A stretch of 64,000 nucleotides of DNA from Chitinophaga japonensis (GTDB lineage: Bacteria > Bacteroidota > Bacteroidia > Chitinophagales > Chitinophagaceae): contig NZ_VLLG01000004.1 of NCBI RefSeq assembly GCF_007830125.1, positions 670,326 through 734,325 on the forward strand. Reading direction: 5' to 3'. Below the pieces are notes generated by a model. The model searched no databases, was not told the DNA's origin, and saw only the letters and a program-made list of their open reading frames with translations. A program made the position numbers and the translations under genes. Shown here piece by piece: positions 1 to 8,612 of the stretch. Numbering within the stretch: position 1 is the stretch's first letter; every line of letters begins with the position of its first letter.

Positions 1-592
1 CGTCTTCCGTCAGCCGCAGGATCTTTCCCCGGTAGGTGTCCGGCTTGGGCGATTCTGCCGAAGCATTGCTCTCCCCGATCGCAATGTACAGGAAACCGTC
101 CCTGAACTGCAGCGCACCGCCGTTATGGAAGCCGTTGATGATGGGGTCAAACTCCATCACGCGGGTAACGGAAGTCACCTGGCTGGCGGCATTGATCACG
201 ACCAGGTCCAGGTAGTGCCGTGTCATGTCCGGGTTGGTGTAAAAAATGTAGCATTTGCCGTTAGCCGCAAACTGCGGGTGCAGGGCGATGCCCAGCAGGC
301 CCTGTTCTGCGGCGGTGGTGGTGCTTACGGTATGCACCGTGGCCACGGTACCGTTCAGGAACACCTTTACATGGCCGGAGCGTTCCGCCATGAAAATGCG
401 GCCGTCGGGCGCATGCGCCATGGAGGTGGCTTCGTTGATCACGTCGCCGGTCAGTTTCCGCTGGATAAACCCGGCGGGGAGCTGGCTGTAGGCCTCCCCC
501 GGAGGGATGGCCAGCAACAGCAGCGTTGCAAAGCATAATTGCTGTAAGCCGGCAGCTAAAAGCCGGATAGGTACGGGTAGGTTTTTCATCAT
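1..592 (-). CDS. PQQ-dependent sugar dehydrogenase (glucose/sorbosone dehydrogenase family), 3' end outside the window
   Basis: Only the first ~197 codons are in the window; the gene runs off the left edge. It begins with two adjacent ATG codons (592 or 589), followed by a signal peptide: basic start, LCFATLLLLAI core, likely cleavage after GEAYS. The mature part reads as the first blades of a GSDH beta-propeller (PAGFIQRKLTG, ATSMAHAPDGRIFMAER, EQGLLGIALHP, NGGALQFRDGFLYIAIG, YRGKILRL). Known members are exported enzymes that oxidise soluble sugars with PQQ. The cofactor and substrate cannot be judged from a fragment; some homologues bind neither. It is monocistronic as far as visible, with a -7 box 84 bp upstream. 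Confidence 0.85.
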   Translation of the reverse strand, partial: MMKNLPVPIRLLAAGLQQLCFATLLLLAIPPGEAYSQLPAGFIQRKLTGDVINEATSMAHAPDGRIFMAERSGHVKVFLNGTVATVHTVSTTTAAEQGLLGIALHPQFAANGKCYIFYTNPDMTRHYLDLVVINAASQVTSVTRVMEFDPIINGFHNGGALQFRDGFLYIAIGESNASAESPKPDTYRGKILRLTED

Positions 593-675
593 ATGGGTAG
601 TTTTGAATGACGTAGTAAGGTTGCAGTTATCGGACTAAGGGTTTTATGGTTTTCAAAGGCAATAGGTTCCGGCGG

Positions 676-683
676 CAAAGATA
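676..683 (-). promoter_or_regulatory. Bacteroidota-type -7 box for the sugar dehydrogenase gene
   Basis: The minus strand reads TATCTTTG, a perfect match to the phylum's TAnnTTTG -7 element, 84 bp upstream of the ATG at 592. No clear -33 TTG was seen at the usual spacing, so the assignment rests on the -7 element alone. Confidence 0.45.
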
Positions 684-772
684 AGTATTGCCGGGTATTG
701 ATGAGCCGCCTTTATTTTGTCCGGATTAGCTTTTGCAACAGCGGGGCGCATGCCATAAAATAAAAGGGCAGC

Positions 773-802
773 GTAAAGGGCGCCCGCTCCGGTGCCCTTT
801 AC
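773..802 (-). terminator. Probable terminator hairpin downstream of the esterase gene
   Basis: A perfect 9-bp inverted repeat (GTAAAGGGC at 773-781, GCCCTTTAC at 794-802) lies 60 bp past the stop of the leftward esterase gene. Read leftward it is followed by a T-rich stretch (CCCTTTTATTTTA). The remaining part of the 593-861 gap shows no convincing gene. Confidence 0.5.
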
Positions 803-861
803 ACCCCTTTGAAAAGTACAAGATTGCCCCTATGGGGTTTCCTCAATGCACCTGTAAACGA

Positions 862-1854
862 TCAGAAAAGATATTTTTTCAGTTCCGCTGCGGCGTGCAG
901 GAACAGGGACTTCGTCTGGGGAAGACCAGCCAGCGCGTTCAGCAACCCGAAATCATGGATCATGCCATTATAGCGTATAGTCGTTACAGGTACTCCGGCC
1001 TCATCCAGCTTGCGGCCATAGGCTTCTCCTTCATCACGCAGAATATCGGCATCGGCCACCTGTATCAGCGCAGGCGGCAACCCTTTCAATTGCTCTATCG
1101 TGGCATTAAGCGGGGAAGCATAGATCTGCGCCCTCTCGGCAGGATCAGTGGTATACTGGTCGTACATCCACTTCATCAGCGGAACGGTCAGGAAACGGTC
1201 CTTCCCGTAAAGCTGGTAGCTTTCCGTATCGAAGCGCGCATCCACGATCGGCCAGAACAGTATCTGCAGGCGGATCTCCGGCCCGTTTTGCTCCTTCGCC
1301 TTCAGCGTGGTCACAGCCGTCATGTTACCGCCCACACTGTTGCCTGCAATGGCCAGCTTTTTGCCGTCCACATTGATCTCCGGCCCGTTGGCCGCTACCC
1401 ATTTGGTGGCGGCATAGATCTCGTTTATTGCCTGCGGGTAACGGGCTTCAGGTGAAGGGGTGTAATTCACGAACACCCCGGCGGCACCCGACAGCACCAC
1501 CAGGTCGCGCACCATTCTCCTGTGCGTGGGATAGTCTCCCAGCACCCAGCCGCCGCCATGAATAAAGATAAATACCGGTAATGCCCCGGTAGCGCCCGCG
1601 GGCCTTACAATGTTCAGCTTCACCTGGTAGCCGTCCTGCTCAATGGTCTTTTCACTTTCCTCGATACCGGAGTAGTCCACTTCCACCCCGGCCTGCACAT
1701 CTACCAGCACCTGGCGGGCCTGCGCCGGCGTAAGGGTTTCCAGCCCGGGGCCGCCGGGCGCATTCAGCGCTTCCAGGAATGCTTTTGTTGCAGCAGAAAT
1801 AGCCGGGTCCCCGGCTACGGGCGCCGGTACCGGGGGCGTTGTTCTTGTAGTCAT
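862..1854 (-). CDS. Alpha/beta hydrolase, hormone-sensitive-lipase-type esterase
   Basis: A carboxylester hydrolase of 330 residues. The HGGGW oxyanion-hole motif is at about residue 99, the nucleophile elbow GNSVGG with Ser173, and a C-terminal Asp (VADADILRDE) and His (MIHDFG) complete the triad. No signal peptide is seen, so it is probably cytoplasmic. I chose the ATG at 1854 (MTTRTTPP) rather than the in-frame ATG at 1914: the longer form adds 20 residues unlike the family and would start upstream of the predicted sigma-54 promoter at 1892-1909. It is divergent from a sigma-54 activator gene, which suggests inducible hydrolysis of a small ester. Its substrate is not evident. The same promoter design precedes the hydrolase operon at 13018. 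Confidence 0.88.
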   Translation of the reverse strand: MTTRTTPPVPAPVAGDPAISAATKAFLEALNAPGGPGLETLTPAQARQVLVDVQAGVEVDYSGIEESEKTIEQDGYQVKLNIVRPAGATGALPVFIFIHGGGWVLGDYPTHRRMVRDLVVLSGAAGVFVNYTPSPEARYPQAINEIYAATKWVAANGPEINVDGKKLAIAGNSVGGNMTAVTTLKAKEQNGPEIRLQILFWPIVDARFDTESYQLYGKDRFLTVPLMKWMYDQYTTDPAERAQIYASPLNATIEQLKGLPPALIQVADADILRDEGEAYGRKLDEAGVPVTTIRYNGMIHDFGLLNALAGLPQTKSLFLHAAAELKKYLF

Positions 1855-1891
1855 AAAACTTTTGTTTAGGTTTAATAAAGTAGCCCTACTT

Positions 1892-1909
1892 AACCAAAGC
1901 GCATGCCTA
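1892..1909 (-). promoter_or_regulatory. Predicted sigma-54 (-24/-12) promoter of the esterase gene
   Basis: The minus strand reads GGCA-TGCGCT-TTGG, against the consensus GGCACG-N4-TTGC: the GG at -25/-24, CA, and TTG at -15 to -13 all match, but the -12 C is G here. The predicted start near 1882 leaves a 28-nt leader before the ATG at 1854. A palindrome lies 55 bp upstream of the -25/-24 GG, as at 13048-13064. Confidence 0.6.
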
Positions 1910-1961
1910 CTCACAATAACATGATTAACAACAACTTACACAAAACGCCGCCGCTGCTGTG

Positions 1962-1977
1962 TTACGTTATATCGTAA
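1962..1977. promoter_or_regulatory. Putative activator-binding palindrome (upstream activating sequence) 1
   Basis: TTACGTTATATCGTAA is an inverted repeat TTACG-N6-CGTAA. Its centre is about 87 bp upstream of the predicted sigma-54 start of the esterase gene, a usual place for a sigma-54 enhancer site. A perfect version of the same palindrome is at 13117-13132, with identical distance to its promoter. Confidence 0.6.
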
Positions 1978-2027
1978 AATTATTAAGGGCTTTAAGAAAT
2001 TTACGGTTTGCTGAAAGGAGGACGGCT

Positions 2028-2074
2028 TTATGTTATTTCGTAGATCGGGTGTAAATATTTACGTTGTTTCGTAA
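2028..2074. promoter_or_regulatory. Two further TTACG-type palindromes in front of the activator gene
   Basis: TTACG-N6-CGTAA occurs at 2059-2074, ending 8 bp before the ATG at 2083. A degenerate copy (TTATG-N6-CGTAG) is at 2028-2043, 31 bp away, about three helical turns. Placed at the leader of the activator gene, they would suit autorepression; this is inference. Confidence 0.4.
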
Positions 2075-2082
2075 TTTCGGGA

Positions 2083-3732
2083 ATGCCTAAAAACGGATCA
2101 TCAGCGCGCGCCACCGGTTCAAAGGAAGTACTGGCGCAGTTACGGCAGAAGGAAAATGAGCAGGCCATCCTGCTTTGTGTGGCCGCCCGCATTGCCACCG
2201 CCCGGAACCGCAACGATCTCTGGAATATCATCAATGAAGATATACTGGGCCTCTTCAACGGCGTATACTACACGCTCTGTCTTTTGCACGAGGAGGAACA
2301 GACCCACTCCCCTTTCCTGTATAGCCGCCAACAGGCGGGCAAAAAGATCAGTCCCGTCCTGCATAAGGAACACCCGGTGAACGATGGCATCTTTGATGCC
2401 GCCCTTGCGGCTCCCGGCCCCCTCATCTTCCGTATGGCAGACCTGATGGCCCGCAAGCATAAACCCTCGTACATTCCGCACTGGCATAAAATGGGCATCC
2501 GGTCGCTGATGGTAGTAAAAATAGCAAACCGCAACGAGCACAAAGGCGTACTGTACCTGTACGGCGAAAAGGCCAGCTCCTTTCACACGGGCCAGTCGGG
2601 GTTACTGACAGGCATCGCAGACCTGCTGGGCACCGGTATGTGCAACGTACTGGCCAACGAGCAGATCGAACAGCAGATGGAAGAGATAGAAAGGTACAAA
2701 CAGCAACTGGAAGAAGAGAACCACTACCTGCTGGAAGAACAAAGATCCGGCGGTGGGTTCTCCAACCTGGTAGGCGAGTCGAAGGAGATACAAAAGGTAT
2801 ATCGCCTGGTTTCACAGGTAGCCCCTTCCGGCGCTACCGTACTGCTGCTCGGCGAAACGGGCACAGGCAAAGAGCTGGTGGCCAGGGCCATCCACGAAGC
2901 ATCGCCCCGCAGGGAGAAGCTGATGATCAAGGTCAACTGCGCTGCGATACCTGCCAGCCTGATAGAAAGCGAACTGTTCGGCCATGAGAAAGGTAGCTTC
3001 ACCGGCGCGCTGGACCGGCGCATCGGCAAGTTTGAACTCGCCAACAACAGCACCATTTTCCTGGACGAGATCGGTGAGCTGCCCCAGGAGCTGCAGTCGA
3101 AATTATTACGCGCCCTGCAGGAAAAAGAGATTGAACGGGTAGGCGGGAAAACCACTATTAAAGTGAACGTGCGCATCATCGCTGCCACCAACAAGCAACT
3201 GGAGACAGAAGTAGCGGCCAACCGGTTCCGCAGCGATCTCTATTACCGGCTCAACGTGTTTCCTATCCATCTCCCACCTTTGCGCAAGCGGAAAGAGGAC
3301 ATACCGGCGCTGGTCTCCTATTTCATTGAACGCTTTGCCAGGCAGTCAGGAAAAAAAATAAACAATATATCCCATAAGGCGCTTGAAAAACTCATGGGTT
3401 ATTCCTGGCCCGGCAACGTCCGCGAGCTGGAGCACCTCGTAGAGCGCGCCGTGCTGCTCACCAATACTACTACCATCCGGGATATCCAGCTTCCCGAAAG
3501 AAGCCACCTGCTGCATACCGCCAATATGAAGGACCTGCAGGTCCGCCCGCTGGCGGATGTAGAACGGGATTACATCCTCAAGGTGGTGAAACTATCCGGC
3601 GGCAGAATATCGGGCCCCAATGGCGCCGCCCTCAAGCTGCAGTTGCCAGCCACCACGCTGATCTCCAAAATGCAGAAACTGGGAATAAAGAAGGAACATT
3701 TTATAGACGGGCAGGAAACCGGCGTACTGTGA
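2083..3732 (+). CDS. Sigma-54-dependent transcriptional activator with GAF-like sensor domain
   Basis: A 549-residue enhancer-binding protein. Residues ~25-190 look like a GAF sensor domain, followed by a short coiled coil (~195-225). The AAA+ core has Walker A GETGTGKE at 257-264, the sigma-54 contact loop GSFTGA at 304-309 (second residue Ser instead of the usual Ala), Walker B FLDEIGE near 327 and SDLYYRLNVFP. The C-terminus (~500-540) is a Fis-type helix-turn-helix with LPATTLISKMQKLGI. There is no receiver domain, so it probably senses a small ligand directly. It is divergent from the esterase and converges with the NtrC-type regulator, whose recognition helix (IPAQTLYSKMKKLGI) is very similar; either could bind the TTACG palindromes. 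Confidence 0.92.
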   Translation: MPKNGSSARATGSKEVLAQLRQKENEQAILLCVAARIATARNRNDLWNIINEDILGLFNGVYYTLCLLHEEEQTHSPFLYSRQQAGKKISPVLHKEHPVNDGIFDAALAAPGPLIFRMADLMARKHKPSYIPHWHKMGIRSLMVVKIANRNEHKGVLYLYGEKASSFHTGQSGLLTGIADLLGTGMCNVLANEQIEQQMEEIERYKQQLEEENHYLLEEQRSGGGFSNLVGESKEIQKVYRLVSQVAPSGATVLLLGETGTGKELVARAIHEASPRREKLMIKVNCAAIPASLIESELFGHEKGSFTGALDRRIGKFELANNSTIFLDEIGELPQELQSKLLRALQEKEIERVGGKTTIKVNVRIIAATNKQLETEVAANRFRSDLYYRLNVFPIHLPPLRKRKEDIPALVSYFIERFARQSGKKINNISHKALEKLMGYSWPGNVRELEHLVERAVLLTNTTTIRDIQLPERSHLLHTANMKDLQVRPLADVERDYILKVVKLSGGRISGPNGAALKLQLPATTLISKMQKLGIKKEHFIDGQETGVL

Positions 3733-3748
3733 CGTGTAACCGGAACGC

Positions 3749-5116
3749 CTATTGGTAACCGGAACGGATGCCCAGCTTTTTCATTTTCGAGTACAGTGTC
3801 TGTGCGGGAATATCCAGCAGCTCGGCAGCGCCGCCTTTCCCTGACACCCGGCCATTACTGGTTTTCAGCGCCTTCATAATATGCATACGCTCCATTTCCT
3901 CCAGGGTGAGGAGCGGCCCGCCCACCGTGTCCGGCTGGTTTCCCGTAGCAGGCAATGCGATCTCCGTGATCTCGTCGCCCGGCGTCAGCAATATCTGCCG
4001 CTCGATCATGTGCTCCAGCTCCCGTATGTTGCCGGGCCAGTCGTATTGCTCCAGCAGCCGGAGCGCCCCGCTGCTCATCTTCAGGCCCTTCCTGCCCAGG
4101 GAGGTTTCAAACTTCCTTAAGAAATAGTTCGCCAGTATGCCGATATCCTCTTTACGCTCGCGCAGGGGAGGCAGTTCCACCGGGAAAACGTTCAGCCGGT
4201 AATACAGGTCCAGCCGGAACCGCTGCTCTGCTACCTCCTGTTCCAGGTTCCGGTTGGTGGCGGCGATCACGCGCACATCCACACTGATGGGCCGGTCCCC
4301 GCCCAGCCTTTCAATCTCCTTTTCCTGCAGCACACGCAATAGTTTCACCTGCGCTTCCAGCGGCAGCTCGCCGATCTCGTCCAGGAACAGGGTGCCGCCA
4401 TGCGCCAGCTCAAACTTCCCGATCCTCCGCTGGTTGGCCCCCGTAAAGGCGCCGCGCTCGTGGCCAAATAATTCCGACTCCAGCAATGATACCGGCAATG
4501 CTGCGCAGTTCACCGTAACAAAAGGCTTGTTTCTCCTGGCGGAAAGCCTGTGAACAGCGTGCGCAAAACGCTCCTTACCGGTGCCGCTTTCGCCCAGCAA
4601 CAGCACCGAGGTGGCTGTAGGCGCCACCACCCGCACTTTCCGGATGGCGTCCTCAATGGGCGTGCTTTCGCCCACAATATCCGGGTCAATGCCGTTCGCC
4701 GCGGGCTCTTCAAATACCTCCGGCCGGATCATGCCGGTCTCCACACCGTAACGGTACCGGGCGATATCGAGCATTACGAACAGGTCGCGCTCCCGGAAAG
4801 GCTTCACCAGGAAGCCGTATGGCTGCGTAGCCCTGGCCGCTTCCAGGGTACGCTGGTTGGTATTGGCGGAAATATACAGGAAGGGTATCCTGGCATGCAG
4901 CAGCTCCCTGGCCAGTTCAATACCAGTGGTAGCGGTTTTCAGCATAATGTCCAGCAATACCCAGTCCGGTTGCTTCTGCGCGATGAGCGCCCGGGCCTGT
5001 TCTGCCGAGGCGGCGATGCCGCAAACGCTATACCCGCCTTTCGCCAGCATGATCCGCAGATCGTTGGCTACGATGAACTCATCCTCTACGATCAGTATCT
5101 TTTCCTTCCCGCTCAT
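3749..5116 (-). CDS. NtrC-family response regulator (receiver, sigma-54 AAA+, Fis HTH)
   Basis: A 455-residue response regulator. The receiver domain (1-~120) has the acidic pair E11/D12, phospho-acceptor D56 (DWVLLDIML) and conserved K105 (GFLVKPF). The AAA+ domain has Walker A GESGTGKE at 175-182 and a canonical GAFTGA loop at 222-227. The C-terminal helix-turn-helix contains IPAQTLYSKMKKLGI. Its ATG (5116) directly follows the stop codon of the histidine kinase gene (5117-5119), so the two are co-expressed and presumably a cognate pair. It is the last gene of the leftward set starting at 13018; if that whole set is one sigma-54-driven transcript, this regulator would reinforce its own synthesis. 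Only 16 bp separate its 3' end from the convergent activator gene. Confidence 0.93.
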   Translation of the reverse strand: MSGKEKILIVEDEFIVANDLRIMLAKGGYSVCGIAASAEQARALIAQKQPDWVLLDIMLKTATTGIELARELLHARIPFLYISANTNQRTLEAARATQPYGFLVKPFRERDLFVMLDIARYRYGVETGMIRPEVFEEPAANGIDPDIVGESTPIEDAIRKVRVVAPTATSVLLLGESGTGKERFAHAVHRLSARRNKPFVTVNCAALPVSLLESELFGHERGAFTGANQRRIGKFELAHGGTLFLDEIGELPLEAQVKLLRVLQEKEIERLGGDRPISVDVRVIAATNRNLEQEVAEQRFRLDLYYRLNVFPVELPPLRERKEDIGILANYFLRKFETSLGRKGLKMSSGALRLLEQYDWPGNIRELEHMIERQILLTPGDEITEIALPATGNQPDTVGGPLLTLEEMERMHIMKALKTSNGRVSGKGGAAELLDIPAQTLYSKMKKLGIRSGYQ

Positions 5117-7390
5117 TTAATTATAATTTAGTGCTTCACCGCTGAACGACCGGCTTTGAAAGCGGATAGTGACGGCTACGCCGGCATTGCTGCTTTCCAT
5201 TTCATAATCCGCGCCCAACTGGTCTGCCAACCCTCTCATCAGGCTCATGCCAAGCGATGCGGTCCCCTCCGGGGCTGCATGGTCGCCGAAGCCCACCCCG
5301 TTGTCAGATATAGCAAGGCTGCAATGGTAATCATCCACTCTTTTAAACCGGATCCTGATCTTCCCTTTCCTGTTTCCGGGAAATGCATATTTGATGGAAT
5401 TACTCACTGCTTCGTTCAACACCAGGCCCAGGGGCACTGCCTGCACCACATCCAGGGATATTTTATCATAGTCCACCTCAAATGTGATCCTGCCGCCTGT
5501 ATCAAAGCACTCCTTCATATAGCGTATCAGTTCATCGATATACCAGTTCATGTCAATTTCGCCCAGCGTTTCGGCCTGGTATAGCCTTTGGTGGATCAGC
5601 GACATGGCGTACATGCGGCGCTGGCTGTTCCGCAGGGCCATGATGGCGTCCGTATTATCCAGGTATTCGGATTGGGTGTTCAGCAGGCTGATAACTATCT
5701 GCAGGTTGTTCTTCACCCGGTGGTGGATCTCCTTGAGCAGCCACTCCTTCTCGTCTACCAGCTTCTTCAGCGCTTCATTCCGGGAATTGATCTCGCGCTG
5801 CTGCAGCTCCATCCGGGCCGTGACCTGCTGTTTCAGCCGGTACCGGTTGTACAGCATCGCCAGGAATATAAGCAGCATGCACACCCCGGCAATAAATACG
5901 TTGCGGTATACTTTTTCCTTTTGCAGAGAAGCCTCCTGGAGCTGGCTTTTCTGTGTCAGCAGCCTGATGTCCTGGTCTTTTCGCTCGGTTTCAAACTGCA
6001 GCCGCAGCAGGCCCAGTTGCCTGGCCTGGTTAGTGCTGGTCAGTGAATCGGACAACTTTTTGTACAGCAGCAGGTGCCTGATTGCGGCATTCAGGTCGCC
6101 CAGCGCCGAATCGGTCCGGTAGGCAAGGTACTCGCCCTCCGCCCTTTTCACGAGGGATAAATGCGTTTTCTCCTTTTGCTTCTCAAACGCTGCCAGGAAA
6201 GGAACCGTTTCTGCAAACGCCCCGGTGGACTGCAGGTAATAGGCAATGGCCATGCGCAAGTACTGGTTGGTGGTAGCACTGCCCCCCGGCTCCCGGTAGA
6301 GCTGCAGCAAATGCCCGTAATAGACCTTTGCTTTGCCGGGAGCATGCAGCTCTACATAATTCTTCAGGTGAGCTACCTCGATCTGCGCCCTTTCGTCCTT
6401 CCTGTCGGAATGCCCGTAGTCCGCGGCCCTTGCCAGCGAATCGAGGCTGGCCCGGTATGCGCCCTTATTGCGCAGGGCATCGGCAATATTCAGTAAAAGT
6501 GTTTTGGCGGAAGCGCTGTCGTTACCTGCCCGCGCCTGCGCCAGCCCTTTATTGAAATAATCGATAGCCTGGTCAAAATATTTTACGCTGTAATAGTTCA
6601 GCCCCACGCGGTTATAGATGGTGGCCATCAGCGGACCTTTCTCCTCCAGCTTTTCGCCGGTTTCCACTGCCAGCAGGTTGTACCGGAGCGATTCCACGAA
6701 ATTGTTTTTTCCATGATAGGCCTCCGCCATAATGGAATAGACGCCGTGCAAACGCTCGTAGCCCGTTTTCCGGTAAATAGCCAGGCATTCCTGCAGCACC
6801 TGCAGCGAGCGGTCGTATTGCTGGTTCACCTGCAACAGGTCGCCGATAAACTCCTTAAGCTGAGCGGCAGTCAGTTCATTGCCTGCGCGCATATAAATGT
6901 CGGCGCCCTGCTCGTACAACTGTATTTTCCGGGAGATATCGGGCGGTTCAATGGAATAGGTGCCTCCCAGTTCCAGGATGGCCTGTGCCCGTTCTGCAGG
7001 CGTTCCGTGCGCGGTCAGCAACTGTACGGCCTCCCCGCTGGCTTGCCTCCCGCGGTCCGCATGGCCGGACTCCCGGAAGGCCTTGGCTTGCAGCAGCCGA
7101 CTGAGCCCCAGGCCTCTCTGGTAATGCAATTGCCCGCTCAGCGATTCCATCCGGGCAGCGACCGCAAATGCCGCCATCATATCCGCCTCCAGCGATTCCG
7201 GCCTGTCCAGGTAAGCCTCACCCAACTGCATCAGCGCCCTTACCGCCGCCGTGTCTTCCCCTTTCTCCCGGATCAACTGGTTGATCTTTATCTGCGCGGA
7301 TTGTGCAAAAAGATGGCTGGACATCGCCAACAGCAATGCCAGCGGCCATCCCCCCGCCATCCCTGTTATGATATTACGTTTCCGCTGCAT
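5117..7390 (-). CDS. TPR-containing HisKA_2-type sensor histidine kinase
   Basis: 757 residues. An N-terminal signal peptide (core WPLALLLAM, cut near HLFAQS) is followed by TPR-like helical repeats up to ~residue 430, one transmembrane helix (~497-515), a short coiled coil and a kinase core. The phosphorylation box is of the HisKA_2 type (HRVKNNLQ, His557); the ATPase domain has the N box LNEAVSNSIKYA (658-669) and G box SDNGVGFG (695-702). The layout places the TPR sensor in the periplasm. HisKA_2 kinases joined to a sigma-54-type regulator are less usual than those joined to LytTR regulators. Its start overlaps the 3' end of the DUF1275 gene by 17 bp, so translation is probably coupled. 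Confidence 0.93.
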   Translation of the reverse strand: MQRKRNIITGMAGGWPLALLLAMSSHLFAQSAQIKINQLIREKGEDTAAVRALMQLGEAYLDRPESLEADMMAAFAVAARMESLSGQLHYQRGLGLSRLLQAKAFRESGHADRGRQASGEAVQLLTAHGTPAERAQAILELGGTYSIEPPDISRKIQLYEQGADIYMRAGNELTAAQLKEFIGDLLQVNQQYDRSLQVLQECLAIYRKTGYERLHGVYSIMAEAYHGKNNFVESLRYNLLAVETGEKLEEKGPLMATIYNRVGLNYYSVKYFDQAIDYFNKGLAQARAGNDSASAKTLLLNIADALRNKGAYRASLDSLARAADYGHSDRKDERAQIEVAHLKNYVELHAPGKAKVYYGHLLQLYREPGGSATTNQYLRMAIAYYLQSTGAFAETVPFLAAFEKQKEKTHLSLVKRAEGEYLAYRTDSALGDLNAAIRHLLLYKKLSDSLTSTNQARQLGLLRLQFETERKDQDIRLLTQKSQLQEASLQKEKVYRNVFIAGVCMLLIFLAMLYNRYRLKQQVTARMELQQREINSRNEALKKLVDEKEWLLKEIHHRVKNNLQIVISLLNTQSEYLDNTDAIMALRNSQRRMYAMSLIHQRLYQAETLGEIDMNWYIDELIRYMKECFDTGGRITFEVDYDKISLDVVQAVPLGLVLNEAVSNSIKYAFPGNRKGKIRIRFKRVDDYHCSLAISDNGVGFGDHAAPEGTASLGMSLMRGLADQLGADYEMESSNAGVAVTIRFQSRSFSGEALNYN

Positions 7391-8084
7391 CCCCGGCAGA
7401 TTTAAATATAGCCGTCTCCCCCTGCAGGTAGCAGATCACGATGGCCACACCTGGTATAATGATCGCGCTCAACCCCAGCCACCTGGCCAATATGGCGCCC
7501 GTTACACAACCCGCCAGGAAGCCGCCAATAGTAATGGATTGCTTCCTGAAACTCGCCAGGGCCGGCACTTCACCGGTATTCCCCTTGCGGACCAGGCTCC
7601 CCAGGTCCAGCGAGGCCTGGGTCACATTACCGGTCATCATGGTAGTGGGCCCATGCGTTTCCTTCGCGAATAATTTTCCAAAAGCATTTTGTAATCCCAT
7701 GCCGAATACTGTAGTCATGACGATCAGGTAAACAGATATTGTCTCCTCCATCCCTTCCAGGAAGGGCAGTAAAATAGCAACTACGCCACAAACCACCAAG
7801 ATAATCCCTTCCGCCAGCAATATTTTATAATTACGCGGCGTCTTTTCCGCCAGCCAGCCGCCCGTCATCACCGCCACTACAAATACCGGGAAAGTGAGCA
7901 ACTTTATCCAGGACTCACCGCCGTCCGCACCGGCAACGATCTGCGCGGCAAACACGATAAAGTTACCGGTAACATGCGCCGAGAAAATAGAATCGCCGGC
8001 AACGAATGTAGCGGTGTCACAAAACCCGGCCACCCAGGCCAGCAAAAAAGTAATACGGTTGATATTGTGCCGTTGTGCTATCAT
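7374..8084 (-). CDS. YoaK/DUF1275 family membrane protein
   Basis: A 236-residue polytopic membrane protein with about six hydrophobic segments. The opening resembles DUF1275 (FLLAWVAGFCDTATFV, HVTGNFIVFA), as does the internal half-repeat (FGMGLQNAFGKL, MTGNVTQASLDLG). The biochemical role of the family is unknown. It sits between dps (47 bp upstream) and the histidine kinase gene (17-bp overlap), so it belongs to the leftward operon. That position suggests it could work with the sensor, but nothing in the sequence shows how. Confidence 0.85.
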   Translation of the reverse strand: MIAQRHNINRITFLLAWVAGFCDTATFVAGDSIFSAHVTGNFIVFAAQIVAGADGGESWIKLLTFPVFVVAVMTGGWLAEKTPRNYKILLAEGIILVVCGVVAILLPFLEGMEETISVYLIVMTTVFGMGLQNAFGKLFAKETHGPTTMMTGNVTQASLDLGSLVRKGNTGEVPALASFRKQSITIGGFLAGCVTGAILARWLGLSAIIIPGVAIVICYLQGETAIFKSAGDAAET

Positions 8085-8131
8085 CGCTTCGGTTGTTTAA
8101 TAAGTAATAAAAACAGGCGCCCCTTTGCATA

Positions 8132-8608
8132 CTACTCCAGGTGCGCCCTTAACATCCACGCCATCTTTTCGTGGGTTTCCATCAGCCCGGTGATATAGTC
8201 GCTGCTGCCGGCATCATGAAAGGCCGTTACATAGTCGTTGATGTTTTCCCGCAAATGCACCAGGATGCTCTCGTGATCCGCCAGCAATTCCCTGATATGG
8301 CCGGCCGAGTTATTCTTTTCCCTCGATTGCTCCGTGAGGTGTGTGAGAGCCAGGTATTCCTTCAACGTGGCGGGGGGAAAATGCCCCAGCGCGCGGATAC
8401 GTTCCGCCACCTCGTCCACGATCTCTTCCAACTGTTTGTACTGGTCCTCGAAGAACAGGTGTTTGCTGTGAAAATCCGGTCCGGTCACGCACCAGTGCGC
8501 TTTCCTGGTTTTGGTATAAAGAACAAATTCATCCGCCAGTATCTTTGCCAGCGAATGTGCTACTGCCGCCAGGTACTCCTGTTTAATGCCAATCCTTACC
8601 TGCATCAT
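8132..8608 (-). CDS. dps: Dps family ferritin-like DNA-protection protein
   Basis: 158 residues, the usual Dps length. The intersubunit ferroxidase ligands fit the family spacing: His38 (KAHWCVTG), His50 (SKHLFF), Asp65 and Glu69 (VDEVAER), that is H-x11-H-x14-D-x3-E. Dps dodecamers oxidise ferrous iron with peroxide and shield DNA; whether this one binds DNA cannot be told, as it has no long basic tail. It starts 4 bp after the DoxX stop codon, so it is made from the same transcript as the hydrolases and barrel. That links the operon to oxidative or redox stress. The start at 8608 (MMQVRIG) is the only sensible one. Confidence 0.92.
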   Translation of the reverse strand: MMQVRIGIKQEYLAAVAHSLAKILADEFVLYTKTRKAHWCVTGPDFHSKHLFFEDQYKQLEEIVDEVAERIRALGHFPPATLKEYLALTHLTEQSREKNNSAGHIRELLADHESILVHLRENINDYVTAFHDAGSSDYITGLMETHEKMAWMLRAHLE

Positions 8609-8612
8609 GTAT

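Noticed and set aside
733..1455. Rightward 240-codon frame opposite the esterase gene
   Set aside because: It is antisense to clear HSL-family motifs and has no recognisable protein features.
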